A DNA stretch of 64,000 nucleotides. Source: Homalodisca vitripennis (Eukaryota; Arthropoda; Insecta; Hemiptera; Cicadellidae). The translations under genes and the position numbers were made by a program. How positions within the stretch are numbered: position 1 is the stretch's first letter; the number at the start of each line of letters is the position of its first letter. The notes beneath the pieces were generated by a model, which saw only the letters and a program-made list of their open reading frames with translations, did no database searches and was not told where the DNA came from. Below, piece after piece: positions 1 to 13,436 of this stretch. Location of the stretch: assembly GCF_021130785.1 (NCBI RefSeq), contig NC_060215.1, positions 114,848,501 through 114,912,500 of the forward strand. The letters are read 5' to 3'.

Positions 1-3000
1 ACAGATATAAAGGTATTTGAATAAAACTTATGTCGATGCTTTAATTTTATGACCTTATATTATTATATTTTGTCAACTTCCATACTATATGTATATAGTA
101 AAAATTCTCTTTCCTCTAATTTTAGCAGCAAACCAGATTCCATTTACAAAATCTACTTTAAAGAGTCGTTAACTGTTATTGATTGATTTTCTGTGTTATA
201 GTTCACGTGTTGCAGAATGTATTAAAATGTTTAGAAATCCGATCATCAATAGTACATTATAAATAGGGAAGAGGGTAGGAATATGGAAAATCTTAGTTGG
301 TGATTAGTGATACGGCTATTTCTCGTGTATACCAATAACTACAGATTCCACGTTTAAAAACAGGTAAGCTTGGAGCTAGGTAGTAACAAGTTCAATTATC
401 AAATTGATATTACGTTTGCTTCTGAAGGAAAAAATGTTAGCTTTTTAATTTACATTACACTTAAAGCCGTTTTGTATTTGTAAATGTATTCTGTATATTT
501 CTGGTGAAGTATATATGAAAAAAATAATTTAAAAACATTTAAAGTGTCTGTTTTCAATTTTAAAAATCTTTTGATTCAATGTCCAATACTCGCATTGGTA
601 TACATAATAATTTCCTCAATTCAGGTTTTTAAGATTTTTGAGTTTTTATTATTGTGTCATATCATTGACGTCAAAATTTATTTTCCACAAAATACCTTTA
701 GGTAGTACATCTCACGTGGAGTAAGCGTTCAAACTCAGGAATACGAAAATATAAGTTGATATGACCCAAATAGTTTATGGAATTCGAAAGTGTAACTTTC
801 AAAGAACAATCATTCGATAATTTCTTTCCAGTTTATTTTTGATAATGACGACAATGTAGAATATTTAAATACGTTTGCCATCCTAGGTATTATGGACATG
901 ACGTTTCAAAATCATCATCCAATCTTTTCCTAACGGAAGAAACTGACCTAACTATAAAGGAAAAACTAACCATAATTCATCCATTGATCGATACGTTTCT
1001 TGTGTTGTCACTTGCGTTTAGGATTTTATACACATATCACTCGTTGCGGTTCCCTACATAACGCTGTATTGTAGTATTATTGAGTTAGGTTACAATAACT
1101 GATTAAATGACATACTAATTGTATATTAAAGCAACACTGTTGTATATTAAAGATAGTTCTTGACATTGGTCACTCAATTTGTCATGAGAAGAATCGTGTA
1201 TATAATGTATATGATGTGTGTGTGTCTATATATTCCTTATTTTGTTCAATAATATTTTGCTGTGGTAACAAAGTGGTCGATTAAAAGGCACAAAAGCATG
1301 TTCCACTCATTTTGAATTAATTTCTGCTTCGAAATGAGTAACGGATCTGTATAGCATTTCCTAATATTGTTTTCTCAGTATGAAGGCTAGATTAATGAAA
1401 AGATATTGAACGAGATCGCTTGTAAAAATCGCAATGTGAAACAACCAAGAATACCAAGAAAATTAACGACTAATATTATAATTGTAAATGGTAGTCATTC
1501 TATTTTCCGACGCAAAATTTAAAGTATTAATTAAGGATCCACTCAATATACACTTACGGTTTATTTCGGTTTAATTAGGCTGTTTTCACAAATGAAGAGT
1601 AAACGCCAATAAAATAAATGATATCATATGCAGGAAATTTCATTTATTTGAGTGATCTTAATAGAAAATTATGTGGGAACATGTTACGTTAAATTTTCTT
1701 TTTTATTTTGAAATAAATATAAAATCTCTGTCGTAAAAATATTTTGGTTTTAAATTAGTGCAAAACTATACTTGCTATCTTTTTTATCTTTAATATCAGG
1801 ACTTACTCAAGACAACCTAAGAAGCATCTTTAGAGTTCGTGAATTATTTGAATAATGTGTTATCAATATGGAAAGATTTAATCCAAAAACACCAATGATC
1901 AGTTTTAAAATTGAGGGAGGGAATGCACATAAAACCCCTATAGGTCCATCCACCAAGAAAATATATAAAATACTACAATATCACATCAAAGCAATGTTGC
2001 AAGTAGCTTTAAAATACAATTATAAATTACAATGAATATACATAGAGAACAATAATTAATCGTTATAAGTTATATCATATGTAAATATAATATTTTACAG
2101 CTATTAAAAAGGAACATTTAAATATATATTATTCAAGAAATAAATTAATACACTAATACTTCTATTAACAGAGTAAATTATTTGAAACGCTATTTTGATT
2201 TCCCCATAACATAGGCCTAACATTTATACATTATTTAAACAGTTGATTCTTTTAAATTCAATAGCTCAGTTTTTACATGTATATTAAGAGGAGAGGGTAT
2301 CAAAGCTATAGTGTATATATTAAAAACACCCTAAATATCATATATCAACTATTCCTCAAATCTTTTTCTACTGGTCTATAATGTTATAAGCTTGAAGGTT
2401 TCTTTTCTATGTTACCCATAACCACAAACACATAGTTTTACGTTAGGAAATTTTAAAACTAGGGTCATAAATACAAAACTACAAAACTTCCGTACTTATT
2501 CTTTATTGGTTATGTCTTTTCTATTTTTATTTTTTGTGTGTTAGGGAGGATTAGGCCTAAATTTCATTATTTGTGCTTAATCATGTTTACAACGTACATA
2601 AACGATATTTACTAATCGTCATACAATATTTAGAAAATTTGAATTAAACAATAAAAACCAATTTAATTTTTATTTCTGGGGAGGTGATTTATTTGTTTAA
2701 CCAACTGAAAGAAATGCTGTATCTAGATTTGGGATTAAACAGTTACTATCAATTTATCTCTGAATTTACCTTTTTATTAGTATGGGTGGAGGTTTACCAC
2801 TTAACTTGGTTAATTAATTTGAGAAGCTTTGTATATTTGTAAATTTTTATTACTGATCTCTCTATACATCACCCCATTAAATATTAAAATATTTACAAAA
2901 AGTACACAATATTTTATTGCAGGGTAAATAACATAAATCTACACCTCTCTCGCGTCATATTGATTTACAGCTATCAAGAGACCTTTTACATTTCACATAA

Positions 3001-3312
3001 AAAGATCCATTTATTAGTTTGTAAAACGTTGATTAAGTAATGCTCTTAAACGCACTACTAAATCTATAAAATAAAAAATTAATCAATATTCGTAAAATAA
3101 TATAAACTTAAGAAATAAAATTTATATTTGTTGTTGAGTAGTAATATGTATGAAGAGCTCAATCTCGTCAAAAATGTCATTTCACGTCGCAAAAACCAGA
3201 ACAGGGCATTTTCATTATTGTATATTTTAGAAAAGTACAACATCGTTAATAAATTGTAATTTTCCAACGCACATTATTAGTCGTACTTAAGTAATTGTCG
3301 AGTAATGTTAAA

Positions 3313-3315
<3 letters not shown>
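1..3315. other. AT-rich desert, no gene seen
   Basis: I see only AT-rich non-coding sequence here: short A and T runs, frequent stops in all six frames, and no recognisable domain, RNA gene or repeat with a partner in the window. A short TG-rich stretch sits near 1,210-1,220. Confidence 0.6.

Positions 3316-3374
<59 letters not shown>
3316..3374. repeat. (AT)n microsatellite
   Basis: Uninterrupted AT dinucleotide run of 59 bp. It is self-complementary and could extrude a hairpin. A second AT array at 28,276-28,334 has the same length. Confidence 0.97.
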
Positions 3375-3377
<3 letters not shown>

Positions 3378-3759
3378 ATACGTATGACTGATTATATTAT
3401 TTTACGTAATATCATAATTTGGTTTAATTTTTTCATACGAATTTAAGGAAATTTACAAAAGGATTTATAAATATTAAAAGTTATGCCTTTTTGAAATTTT
3501 ATTATATTGCTTTTAAAAGTCACTACGTCAAAGAGTTTTCTGTTTTTGTATGGTTTATGAAAGGAATTAAATAGATTAGGTAAGAGAAAATGTACCTGAG
3601 CACATGCATGCATTAATAAACGCTATCAATTCAAAGAGAATGTGGAATTTTGTGCCAATTTAAAATTGCTCATTTTTGCCCTTTGCCATGCTGCTTGATT
3701 TAAATCCATCCCAATCCAAAAATTTACTGCGTATGCAATATTTACTTTGCAAAACATAA

Positions 3760-4150
3760 ATTCATGGGATGCCCGGGGAAAATCCGGGGAAATGGGTTTT
3801 GTAAGAGACTCGTCGCCGGTTAAAGGGAGGTGTGAGGTTTCTGGGATGGAGGAGGAATATAAGACTTGGGGAAGATGCGCTGAGGAAGGAAATTGCTAGC
3901 GTAAATCTTTACCCCACCCCTGTACCACCCTACACACACCTCCGACGTTATTTCGCTTAATGGGCTCTAGCGCTCAACCTGCAACCTCCTAATACAGATA
4001 CAATGCCACCTTACTTCAAGTGCTTCTTTGGAAACATGGCCCATGTTGATGTTTGTGTTCCCGTAGTTTTCTGAGAGTCTGGCGATTGACATGATCTACT
4101 CAGCTCACGACCTCCTCCTATTGGCTGTAGTCGGCACACTGGCCACTACA
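3760..4150. promoter_or_regulatory. GC-rich island 1, candidate regulatory element
   Basis: The GC content rises sharply against AT-rich flanks. The block begins with two copies of an 11-bp CCGGGGAAAA/T motif (3,773-3,793), then a purine-rich G/A stretch. A 15-bp palindrome AACATGG-C-CCATGTT lies at 4,033-4,047 and an inverted CCAAT box (ATTGG) at 4,120-4,124. No protein-like frame is visible. A regulatory role is inferred from composition and motifs only. Confidence 0.35.
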
Positions 4151-4199
4151 CTTATTCTACAAGTGTTGTCAAATTCCTATTCGGGTTTTTAACGCTTCT

Positions 4200-5035
4200 G
4201 TGATAACACTATTTTAAAAATTGAATTTAAGTGAGAAACGTTCATCAAAAGTATATTTTGAAATGAGCATTGGAAAATTCCCGGTTTAAATGGTAAACAA
4301 CATTAATATTTAACATTTTTGTTTATTCGATTGATTCATTAAAAAAATTATTCTATTACATGCTCGTAAAGTATACATATTTCATTCTATTTCAAAATTT
4401 TCTTCTCTCTCTTTCGTATTCTATCAATAAATATAAAACATTACAGATAGCATGGCTAGATCCACTATGCAGTTTTAAAATTAGAATGTACATAATATTT
4501 TTTATGTTTTTTTATGGAATACGAAAAAGATTGAAAGAAACTATTTCAATTTCCCTAAAGAGAAATTTTATGTAAATGAGAGAGGACATGTCTATAATTT
4601 GGTATAATTATCTTATTTCTTAACGATTACACGGTCACAAGAATACAAAAGGGTAATGAATAATGAAAAAGTTATTATCATTAATTTATATGTTAAGCAG
4701 CATAAAACTGCTATAAAATGTCTTGTATCACTCCAGATAATCCTCTAAAATTAGTTGATACTCAAACACGGAGGATGAACGAAGGAGCAGTAATAAAAAG
4801 ATAACAAAAGCGATATATGAAGTCCTTTTAGGAAAAGTTTAATTAGATTACGATGTATAGTTATTTTATTTCTGAGATACAATCAAGCGTGAAGGGCTAA
4901 AGAATATTTATGCCTGCAAAAAATGTAACTCATGTTTCAACGGTTCAGACGTAGTGATCATAATACAATCGTGGTAAACATACAAGTGTTTTTGACTTTT
5001 ATAACAGGCTGACTACATTTATTTTGCTGGAAGTC
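4200..5035. other. AT-rich desert
   Basis: No gene is visible. A 71-codon frame at 4,360-4,575 is low-complexity F/I/Y/K sequence expected of AT-rich DNA and I do not regard it as coding. Confidence 0.5.
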
Positions 5036-5300
5036 AGAATGTCCACGCAGCCAAATGCCACATACGCCGGATGTTTACCCCTTTATTTATTCAACTAATT
5101 TAACTGAATAGCCTTGTTACTGAAGTTGTATTGATAGTTGAGCTCACGCCCTGTCGCGCCTGCGGCCCTACGTCTTCATCTCGGGGCCATAACTTCTGAT
5201 TGGCCACTGACGTCAGATGTCACTCGTGACGAATGTCTATCAGTAGAGCACATGTTGGTCCCTTGCCAACTGCTGGGCACGAAATCTATTTGTTAGGCTC
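5036..5300. promoter_or_regulatory. GC-rich island 2 with CRE and CCAAT motifs
   Basis: The island carries a perfect palindromic cAMP-response element TGACGTCA at 5,208-5,215. An inverted CCAAT box (ATTGG, 5,199-5,203) lies five bases upstream, and a CACTCGTGA-like imperfect palindrome follows. The CRE-CCAAT pairing is typical of promoters or strong enhancers, but no TATA box, initiator or exon can be assigned, so this is motif evidence only. Confidence 0.35.
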
Positions 5301-6545
5301 TCCTTGTTCTCAGCTTTTCTGATCAAACCTGTAGTTTCAGTAAAAAATACAATTTTAAACTTATGTAGGTGCCTACTTAGTTATAGATACACACTCATCA
5401 TTGATATTATTTTTAATGTTGTAAAAATGCTGCTTTCATTATTATTATATTTTTAAGTGCATCTCGTATTGTTCTAAGCACACCTCATTTGTGCTTGTGC
5501 ATTATAAATTTCTCTTGATAACATTGCATGTGTTTTCTTGTCTTAAATATACGATAGTTTTAGATAATGCCATCTTTGCTGTTTTTCTCTGTAAATAGTT
5601 GTATTTAGAAATAAATAAATAAGTATTAGAGGTAACATCAACATATATAAGGATAGCGTTAGCGATTATTTTTACATTGGGCATATGGGTAACAATTATC
5701 GCAACAAGAAAATCACGGAATATATAAATTTGCAGTCAAACTTATACACCCATAGGGGATTCAAAAATGTATCATATTAGCACATGTAGCTTAATTATAT
5801 AAACACATACAATATCATTTAGCGACTTAATATGTAGATCTTTATTATATACACACTAATAAGAAACCAATTTAATGAAGAGAAATGTTAACGTATCATT
5901 TGGCAAGATATGTCGAAATATGTTTTATATGCAGACTTCAAATTTTTCTTGTAACCATATTTCTACAAGAAAGAGTCCTAATGGTGTATCAACTTCTTTT
6001 TTGGTGGATTTTATTTTTTTTATTTTTCCGTTGGACATCTCAATAGTGGAATAAGCTATACATTTCAAACGTCGCACGAACTATTAGCGAAAGCTGTTAC
6101 GACCAGTGGTTTGGTGGACTCCTACCTGGTTATTAATAGGCGTGCAATAATAAACGACTGACGTACATCTCTATATTTGGTAGTGACTGTCTAGCCCAAT
6201 TTGAATATTTCCCAAAGAAAAGTTACGGTTTGCTCTCTGCCATGTAGGTATAGGCTGTTAGTAGGTCGAGTACTTAAACCAGTGTAGCAAGTCATTTACC
6301 TGTTTGTACTTTGGTGTAACTGTACAATACTTTTGAGGGTATATAAATTACAAAACATGAAAGTTAAATACTTGCAATATTTATAAAACGTTTTGAGTCC
6401 TAGCGGGCCATTCCCATGACATGACAAAAAATTAGTAATCACTCAAAAAGTATATTTATAAAATGTAGTAATGATGTACTAAGTTTTATTGCTTTACCTG
6501 TAATCTTCCAAGTCAATGCAGGAACTTTTTACACCTTGTATATAC
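5301..6545. other. AT-rich desert with small GC shoulder
   Basis: Mostly AT-rich non-coding sequence. At about 6,060-6,300 the composition is more balanced and includes a TTATTAATAGGC-type homeodomain-like string. No coding frame is recognised. Confidence 0.4.
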
Positions 6546-6985
6546 TTACAATGTAAACAAACATATATTGTATTTATGTAATTTACAGATGACGTATATT
6601 ATACAAACAGGTATTTTTACTTTGTCGGGTTTAATAATAGCGGTTTTCTTTACAAGACTTGAGAATATTTTTTTGTCTTGTGCTGAGTCAATACCGAATT
6701 TAAAGGTCATCTCTTTAACATACTCATACATTACTAACTATTAATCCTATTTATCGACCATTTGCTAAATATTTTTTGTGTAAAGATCCATCACTTTTAT
6801 ATCAATCCCTTTAAATAGATTTATACCTGTTCCACTGACCATATCCGAAGGAACTACAACTGTTTTGCTTTTCTTATCCAGAAGATCCTCTTTACCGATT
6901 TTATCACTTATCTTGTCCTAAATCTCCCATTGGATATCTTGTTCTGCAGTATGAACTTTGGAAAACCCGTCTTATGCAGATACAT
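6546..6985 (-). pseudogene. Coding-like segment of unknown family, broken
   Basis: Two adjacent minus-strand frames have a more protein-like composition than the surrounding AT-rich frames. The upstream one (6,917 down to 6,765; 50 codons) has a charged, lysine-rich start and then a stretch reading SGTGINLFKGIDIKVMDLY. The downstream one (6,731-6,546; 61 codons) contains MTFKFGIDSAQDKKIFSSL. Stops separate them, and another stop lies just upstream, so no single intact protein exists. On the minus strand the segment is preceded by a run of T ending in CAG, which looks like a splice acceptor but could simply be the poly-A run at 6,990-7,006 read backwards. I do not recognise the family; a decayed mobile-element or captured gene is possible. 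Confidence 0.3.
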
Positions 6986-6988
6986 CTC

Positions 6989-7006
6989 TGAAAAAAAAAA
7001 AAAAAA
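6989..7006. repeat. Poly(A) run
   Basis: Homopolymeric A run on the plus strand. It may be a mononucleotide repeat, or on the minus strand the pyrimidine tract of an acceptor-like site at the edge of the coding-like segment beside it. Confidence 0.8.
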
Positions 7007-7009
7007 ATA

Positions 7010-7770
7010 TTTCACTGTCATTGATGTACAACTTTAATGGAAATATGTACTATTACAAACCTCAATGCAAGTTCAGTTTAGTAATAAATGTTGGCCTAAT
7101 GAGACTGTTTCTATAAACATTAAAATGTTATAAAATACTATACATAACACTTAAATTGGTAAACTAGTGGTCAAATTGTTTAGCAAAAGTGCATGTGCAA
7201 AATGGTTCAATAATATAAATTAATTAATTAATATCTATTGTTGTAAATGGAGGAATAAAATCCAATGTTTAGATATATTTACACGGCTTGAAAGTACTTT
7301 TATACAAAAATGAATAGATAGCTGAGTTTTAACGTTAATGACAAACTAACCAGTAGAGCCACAACTACGGGGATTATATTAGAATATAGCTAGTTCATTT
7401 CTGTGTTTAGATATATAAATTAATAAATTTACAAACAATATCTTCCAGTTTTCACGTCAAGAACAACACTCCTTGTTCTTAGTGCTGTTCAACCGAACTT
7501 GAAAATTCATAACTTAAAAACTTGTGATCCGATTGAAACCAGATTCTTATACATGTGGGAACATGTGTACTGTTTTATTATGTAGTTTTAAAATTATATA
7601 GAAGAACGTTGTTATTAAATCACCATCTTAGCTGTTTTTTGTCCGGGCATAAAAAATATCTATGGAGCTTTTAATGTCAATATTTTGGGCGTTTAATCAT
7701 GTAAACCACTATTTAAAATGTTAAATTTTTAACACAAATTTAATTGAATAGGTTTTGTTAATTTAGAGCG
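7010..7770. other. AT-rich desert
   Basis: Nothing recognisable: AT-rich, stop-dense in all frames, no repeat with a partner in the window. Confidence 0.5.
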
Positions 7771-7790
7771 GCTGACAGCTGCTCGTTTGA

Positions 7791-8140
7791 GATCGGACTG
7801 CCAAGTCAAAACCGCCTTGCCCAGGCGTTGTGTACTGCAAGTCTACTTAAGATACACATTTTCAAGATCAAACCATGCTTCCATAATTCTTGTCGTGCCG
7901 CATGGCCATTACGAGTTGATGCAGCACTTGGACCTGAACACAGAGAATTAGAGACACTCCTACCCTGTAAATACTACATAGTTGGACTCGTTGGTTGCTT
8001 TGTGGTCTCTGAATGGTCTCTGAGATATCAATAAAGGCTGTATGTAAATTGGAGTACAGTCCGCAGTAGCCGGTAAATAGTGTTTGTGTCCCGACCGTGT
8101 TGCGCCTTCGCATCGCGTGGGACTCAATCTACGATCGGAC
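7791..8140. mobile_element. Candidate small insertion or solo-LTR-like unit
   Basis: A GC-richer block of 334 bp (7,799-8,132) is bounded by an exact 8-bp direct repeat GATCGGAC (7,791-7,798 and 8,133-8,140), which would fit a target-site duplication. Its left end begins TG, and near the right third it has an AATAAA signal followed by a GC-rich tail, an arrangement like R-U5 of an LTR. However the right end is not the canonical CA, there are no terminal inverted repeats, and 8 bp could match by chance. Overlapping frames on both strands look non-coding. Confidence 0.25.
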
Positions 8141-8149
8141 AGCTCTATT

Positions 8150-10870
8150 CATTTCTTCATTACGCACTTGAAGAGGAAAAAATGTCGTGAGGTTGTATGG
8201 TATCAGTTGAAAATATTCTATTGGAATGATAACGTGTCATTAATATGATTAATTGGAACAATATTTCATCATTTTGAGAACTTTCCTCTTTTGTTGTGGC
8301 GTTTACTGAATTTTGTCAGTCAACAACTCAAGTTTACCTATAAGTAAGGTAATAAAAATATCAACCAGTAAAAATAAATTATAAAACACCAAATTTTAAA
8401 CCAAAAATTAAACTCTGAGACGTTGCTCAGTTAAGGGAAAAAACGGGGAATAAACTCTTAAACATTTAAAAATAATTAGCTTTTTCAAATGATTTCTGGA
8501 ATGTAATATAAATTTAGAAATTGGATTTTCAGTGCTATAATTTTTTTTAATTTTTGGTTTTGTAAATTTCAACTGAAAAAGAATTGTAATTAAAATGGCA
8601 ATGCAACTGCTCGACACGCAGCTTGCCAGTATTTCTGAGCCTGATTTATTTTTATTTGCATTTCTATTCTTCACAACGTGTAAGTTAATTTACTATAAAG
8701 TTACTCTAAATACACGATGCTATACATCATGGTGAAATCAAACTTATAACACAAGAGATTTGTTCAATTAATTAGGTATATTAAGTAGTTTTATTTTTCT
8801 GAAAGAAAAGAATAAAATTTGCATCAAACAATTGTCTAAATAAGAACTTTAAGTCACTATGTGCCTTTTCGGATTAAAAAAAATGGAATGTAAGATGATA
8901 AAGTTGGTTTTATGTTGGAATAATTTGTTTTATAATTTTATACGAAATTCTGGTCGCTGCCTTTAAAAATATGTTCTGGTGATGATAGAAGAAGTGGTAT
9001 TGATGCATCATTTAGAATCATCCTACAAACAGGCACAAAAACAGTTGAAAGTAATTGTACGAAATTCATAAAATATGTATATAAAAATGAGTTTTGCAAA
9101 TGTCATGTTAAATAATACATTGGTTCTCTCGAAACTGAGATTTTTTCTTGAATTAAAAAACCAATGTAAACTTCTTTATATCAATTATAAAAATAGGTAA
9201 CATTCCCTGAAGCTATACCCAATTCTGAAAAAACTCACATTGTTATCATCAGCCGTTTTTATTTAGTTGAAATACAAAAATTGGATACAATGTCCTACTT
9301 TAAAACTCCTGTATCAAGAATATATTTTCTTCTTCTCCAGGGAGATAATTTTCAAGAGGTTCGACTTTAAAATAAAATATTTATCGACTGAAGTACCTCA
9401 AATACCTGATGATGTCTTATTACAGCCAAAAAGGAATTATAAAAGTTTAATGAGTGGATACCTTTTCGTAAAATGTATTGAATTTAAAATATACAGGATA
9501 ATTAAAAATAAGATCACCCCAAAAATATGAAATGGGTGGGAAGGTAGTAAAAAAGGGATATAATTTAATAATAATCATTAAGTTTTATAAAGAATTGCTA
9601 CGTTGTAAAAATGTTTTTTAAATAGTTAGTATATTATGAAGCTTGTTTTTATCAATTGCAACAAAGAATATTAAATAAAATATAATGTACTGTGAAAAAT
9701 CTCAGCAACTGTTTCTGTTTGGGCTGGACTAAACGATGCCCCTTAAACTATAATCTATAGACTGCAACTCCATGTCATGAGCAAAATGTTTTCTTTTTTC
9801 ATCTTTTATATTATATCTCCAAAAAATTATATAGAATTAAATAATTTAAATATTAGAACATCTAAGCCGAAAACCAACTGCACGACCTTAAGTTATAAGC
9901 TTATTTCCTCATTCATAGTTTGCATATTTTGAGTTTACATCACTAGTTTATATTTGTATATAGCATTACGGTATTTTCGCATATTAATTGTTTTCGTTGT
10001 ATGTTTTATATTTATATTACATAATTATATACAGATCATAAATTGGAGATTTAATATTTATTTTTTCTAGAGCAATTTGATATACGTTTTGACTATAGCT
10101 ACTACTGTTATATGATTACAAACTTTTTGCCTTAATACCGTAGCGTCTTGTGTTTTTGGACTGTCATAATAACGATATGCAGTTCAAGTACACTCAATAA
10201 AAGAAATAGTTATATCTCCCGGCAGGCAAATGAAAAATTGTAAATTTCATATTGTACAAGTAAATCGGTGTTTAACTGTAACATTTAGATGGCGAATTCG
10301 AGCCAATAAATACTTAAACTGTAGAAGAATGTTATATTTTTATGTTTTAAGAAATGCATAGAGCCAGTGAAAAAAACGCTACCCACTTCAAGCCTAAATG
10401 ACGTCCGTTACTCTGCGATTAATAGTGAAGTGTGGAGAATTACATTCAATTCCTTATATAGAAATGTTAAAATACCAAACGTTACGTACAATAGTAATAT
10501 CAATCACTATATCACTACTGATAGTGAATAAATATATATAGTCTACTATTGGTAGTTTATATCAATAAAGTTTTTCTGAGCAAAAACTAACAGTAAATCT
10601 ACCGTACATACTTTACATAAATGCTGAAATTTCGCCCTTCAAAAGGAAAAAATGCCCTTTTTGTTTACAGCGATCAGAAATAGGTTCGTTTAAATGCTGT
10701 TAAACGAGATTGAAATGTGAATACAAAATATTATGAAACAAGTCTCCTTTATAAATTTCTTCTAATTGCAATGTACAAACAGCTTTATGTTACATATTTT
10801 TATGTAATCGTTTAATTGCAGGATTAACCTTATCAATTTATAATTAAATACGATATTACCACCAAGTAGG
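8150..10870. other. AT-rich desert
   Basis: No gene is visible. Frames of 87-88 codons at 8,408-8,674 (-) and 9,267-9,530 (+) are K/N/I/F-rich and match nothing I know. A 7-bp-arm hairpin of TCACTAT/ATAGTGA lies near 10,505-10,528. Confidence 0.5.
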
Positions 10871-10874
10871 GTGA

Positions 10875-11300
10875 AATAAAAAATTGGCCATTTTGAAACA
10901 TCGGAGTACCGAGGTGGAGAGGAGAACTGGTTGGACTCGGCCTTGTGCTTGTGTTTGTTGTTTATAACAGTGCCTCGGCATGTATTTACGACCGCATGAT
11001 ATCTCTGTCCGACAAAGGCAGCGTATGCGGCGCGGCGGCATGGCACAGTATCCAGATGTCAGCGTTTGTTTATAGGGTCCGGCCCGGCAGCCATCTTGGC
11101 CAAGATTTAAGGCACGAGGGGTAGTGGGAGAGGCCGTTAACGAGTCTATTATTGGCTACTAAATATCGAGCCGACACTTAACTACTTGGCCGCGTGGACG
11201 GCGGACGACGGGCGCGCCGACACCACCGTGGCTCACTTTGATTGTGTCCCATAATGGGTCTATTAGTTCCCTTGTTTTAGTGGCAAACTTGTATCTGAAG
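10875..11300. promoter_or_regulatory. GC-rich island 3, candidate enhancer
   Basis: The block is strongly GC- and CpG-enriched. It has a forkhead-type TTTGTTTATAGG near 11,065, a GCCATCTTGG string (YY1/Pleiohomeotic-like core) near 11,090 and the palindrome CCCAT-A-ATGGG at 11,248-11,258. Frames on the minus strand reach 94 codons but are basic and low in structure, and change frame with the composition, so they are probably chance. An enhancer or Polycomb-type element is inferred. Confidence 0.35.
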
Positions 11301-13336
11301 GGATGTGGAACTTGGAAGTGAACTGTAACAGCAGATTTACTGCTACCGTTCCTTGCTCAGGGGGGAACTAGAATCTCTATTCCTTAATTATTAAATTAGA
11401 AAAAAATTGTTTTAATAAATAACGGCTAATAACTGTTCAACAATATGCCCAGCGAATAAAGCTTCTGTTTTGGAGAATTGAGATGTCGAGACCTCAAATT
11501 GAAATTTTCAATCCTGCTCCTAGCTGTAACATTTTTGGTTATATAATGATTATGTACAGGCAAACCAGTTATTTTTGTTTTCGAAGACATAAATTTGAAA
11601 AATAAGTTCAATTGAAATAAGTAATAATCCAGTAGTAATGAGCAAAAAAAAATTTTTTCTACGTGAAAGTTTAAACGAATACAGGGGGTATTAAAAGTAC
11701 CACACGGGCTTGATAATTCCCGAACGATTACAGGTAAAGCAATAAAACTTGGTACATCAATACTTCACTTATAAATCTACTTTTTAAGTAACTAAAATGT
11801 TTTTCTCCAATCAGGAGGATGGCACGTAGACAGTTGGAAAGAAATCTTACAACGTCTCTCACGTCTTTCAATGAAGATATATTTCTTCTTATTTCGAATG
11901 TTACAATTAGATTTGTCAATAAAGCAGTATCGCATAATGAAAATTGATTTAAAAAAGGCTTGCATCAACAACAATCAGTTACCTTCACAGCCGTTATAGG
12001 GCTAAAACGTAGATACATGCGTGTGGACCCTAAGAGAGGCAGTACGATAGTAACATTTACTTTTTTAACACGAGGTACAGAGAAACATTTTGTGTTTTGT
12101 TGGTTTAACGTAGAGGGGAATACACCCTGTTACTGCTAGACTTAAGCTATCTTAAAGTGATACTTGAAGCCACAACAAATTCATAGAGACACGGCATGTC
12201 TATACTTAATTTTCCTCTAACGCGGGACTAAAAAACACCTAACAAGAGTCTGCAGATAACCTAAGCAAACCCTTATTGATCAATGCATTGACATTGATGC
12301 TTAATTTATCAATGATTTTATATGTTTTAACTAGACAAAGTAATCACATAATCATTAAATATCAAAATATATATCTTAGGAAACTTTTTATATTACTTAA
12401 AGTTGGAAGTTGTAAGAAGTTCACTCATAAGAAGACATTCTTTGCAATTTTACTAAAAAAAATAAACTTACAGAAATTGCCATAATTCCCACAAACTCAA
12501 TTTATTCTTTAAGCGTAACTGTACTATCGGTCAGAAAAAGAATATAAACTTTTAAAAGACTTAAATGAGCTGCTGGGTGTATTCAAATAAATTAGTGCTA
12601 AATGCTGCAGACAGAAATGTACCATTATACAGGCAATCAGGGCTTTCAAACCTCATAAAATCTCAAAATGAAATGTTTTTATAATTTTCATTATAAACGT
12701 TGCTTTTGAGAGTTGTTTGTGTCCTGTCTATACGAGGTTTTAATAATCACAAGTATAAAAGAGATAAGTTAACAAAATCTCACTCGTCTAATCGTATCAC
12801 TGGGGTTTGTAGCTGTTTATGATTCTATGTCTTTAATAAGTCTTTATCTAATACAATCCTGACAGGCGTTTAGATATAAAAGTGCTGGTATTAAAGGTTT
12901 TTTATATTGAATATTACGTTTCTACATTTCATTCTCTACACAAATATACAATTATTATAAGCGTACTTATTATTATAGAAAAGCAGGTCTATACGTACTA
13001 AGCATAAATCATAAATTACAAGCTGATTTTCCTTGTTTCGTACAGGTCAATTTTTAATTGCTAGCCTACAGTGCCTGATCACCATATGCATATAATCGGA
13101 CTTAAATCTAGTGAAATTGTAGTTTATAATCATTCGTATTATAATAATACTTCAACCGAAATGATAGCTTTCACATCCATTAGAATAAGTAGTGTAATTT
13201 TTCTGCACAAATTATAACAATATTTATAACTGAAAAGGAACTAAATATTTATTAAATTATGCTGTCATTAAGTGATATTCGCCTATTCATACTTACATTT
13301 TGATACCTTAACCTAAAACATTTAGCTTAAGCTGTT
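11301..13336. other. AT-rich stretch, possible old repeat at 11,690-12,000
   Basis: No gene is recognised. From about 11,690 the sequence has the style of dispersed insect repeats (phrases such as CCCGAACGATTACAGG and AAACTTGGTAC), but I found no second copy in this window, so I cannot confirm it. Confidence 0.3.
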
Positions 13337-13361
13337 TAACCACAAAGGAATTTTGTGGTTA
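13337..13361. repeat. Perfect 10-bp-arm hairpin
   Basis: TAACCACAAA is followed by a 5-nt spacer and its exact reverse complement TTTGTGGTTA. It lies about 20-45 bp before a short sequence repeated at 18.36 kb, so it may belong to an old mobile-element end. Confidence 0.8.
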
Positions 13362-13379
13362 TAATTAACTGGTGCTAAA

Positions 13380-13436
13380 ATCAACATTCACATTGAATCT
13401 ACCCTTCCCACTATAGCTACGTCATGTGTTGAAGCC
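13380..13436 (+). repeat. Dispersed repeat, copy 1 (partner at 18.36 kb)
   Basis: A ~55-bp stretch beginning TCAACATTCACAT is shared at roughly 80% identity with 18,361-18,415. Both copies contain CCCACTA-AGCTACGT-like text in the same order. Sequence on either side is not obviously shared. Confidence 0.6.

Noticed and set aside
11690..12000. Repeat-like text with CCCGAACGATTACAGG
   Set aside because: Style suggests a dispersed repeat, but there is no second copy in the window to prove it.
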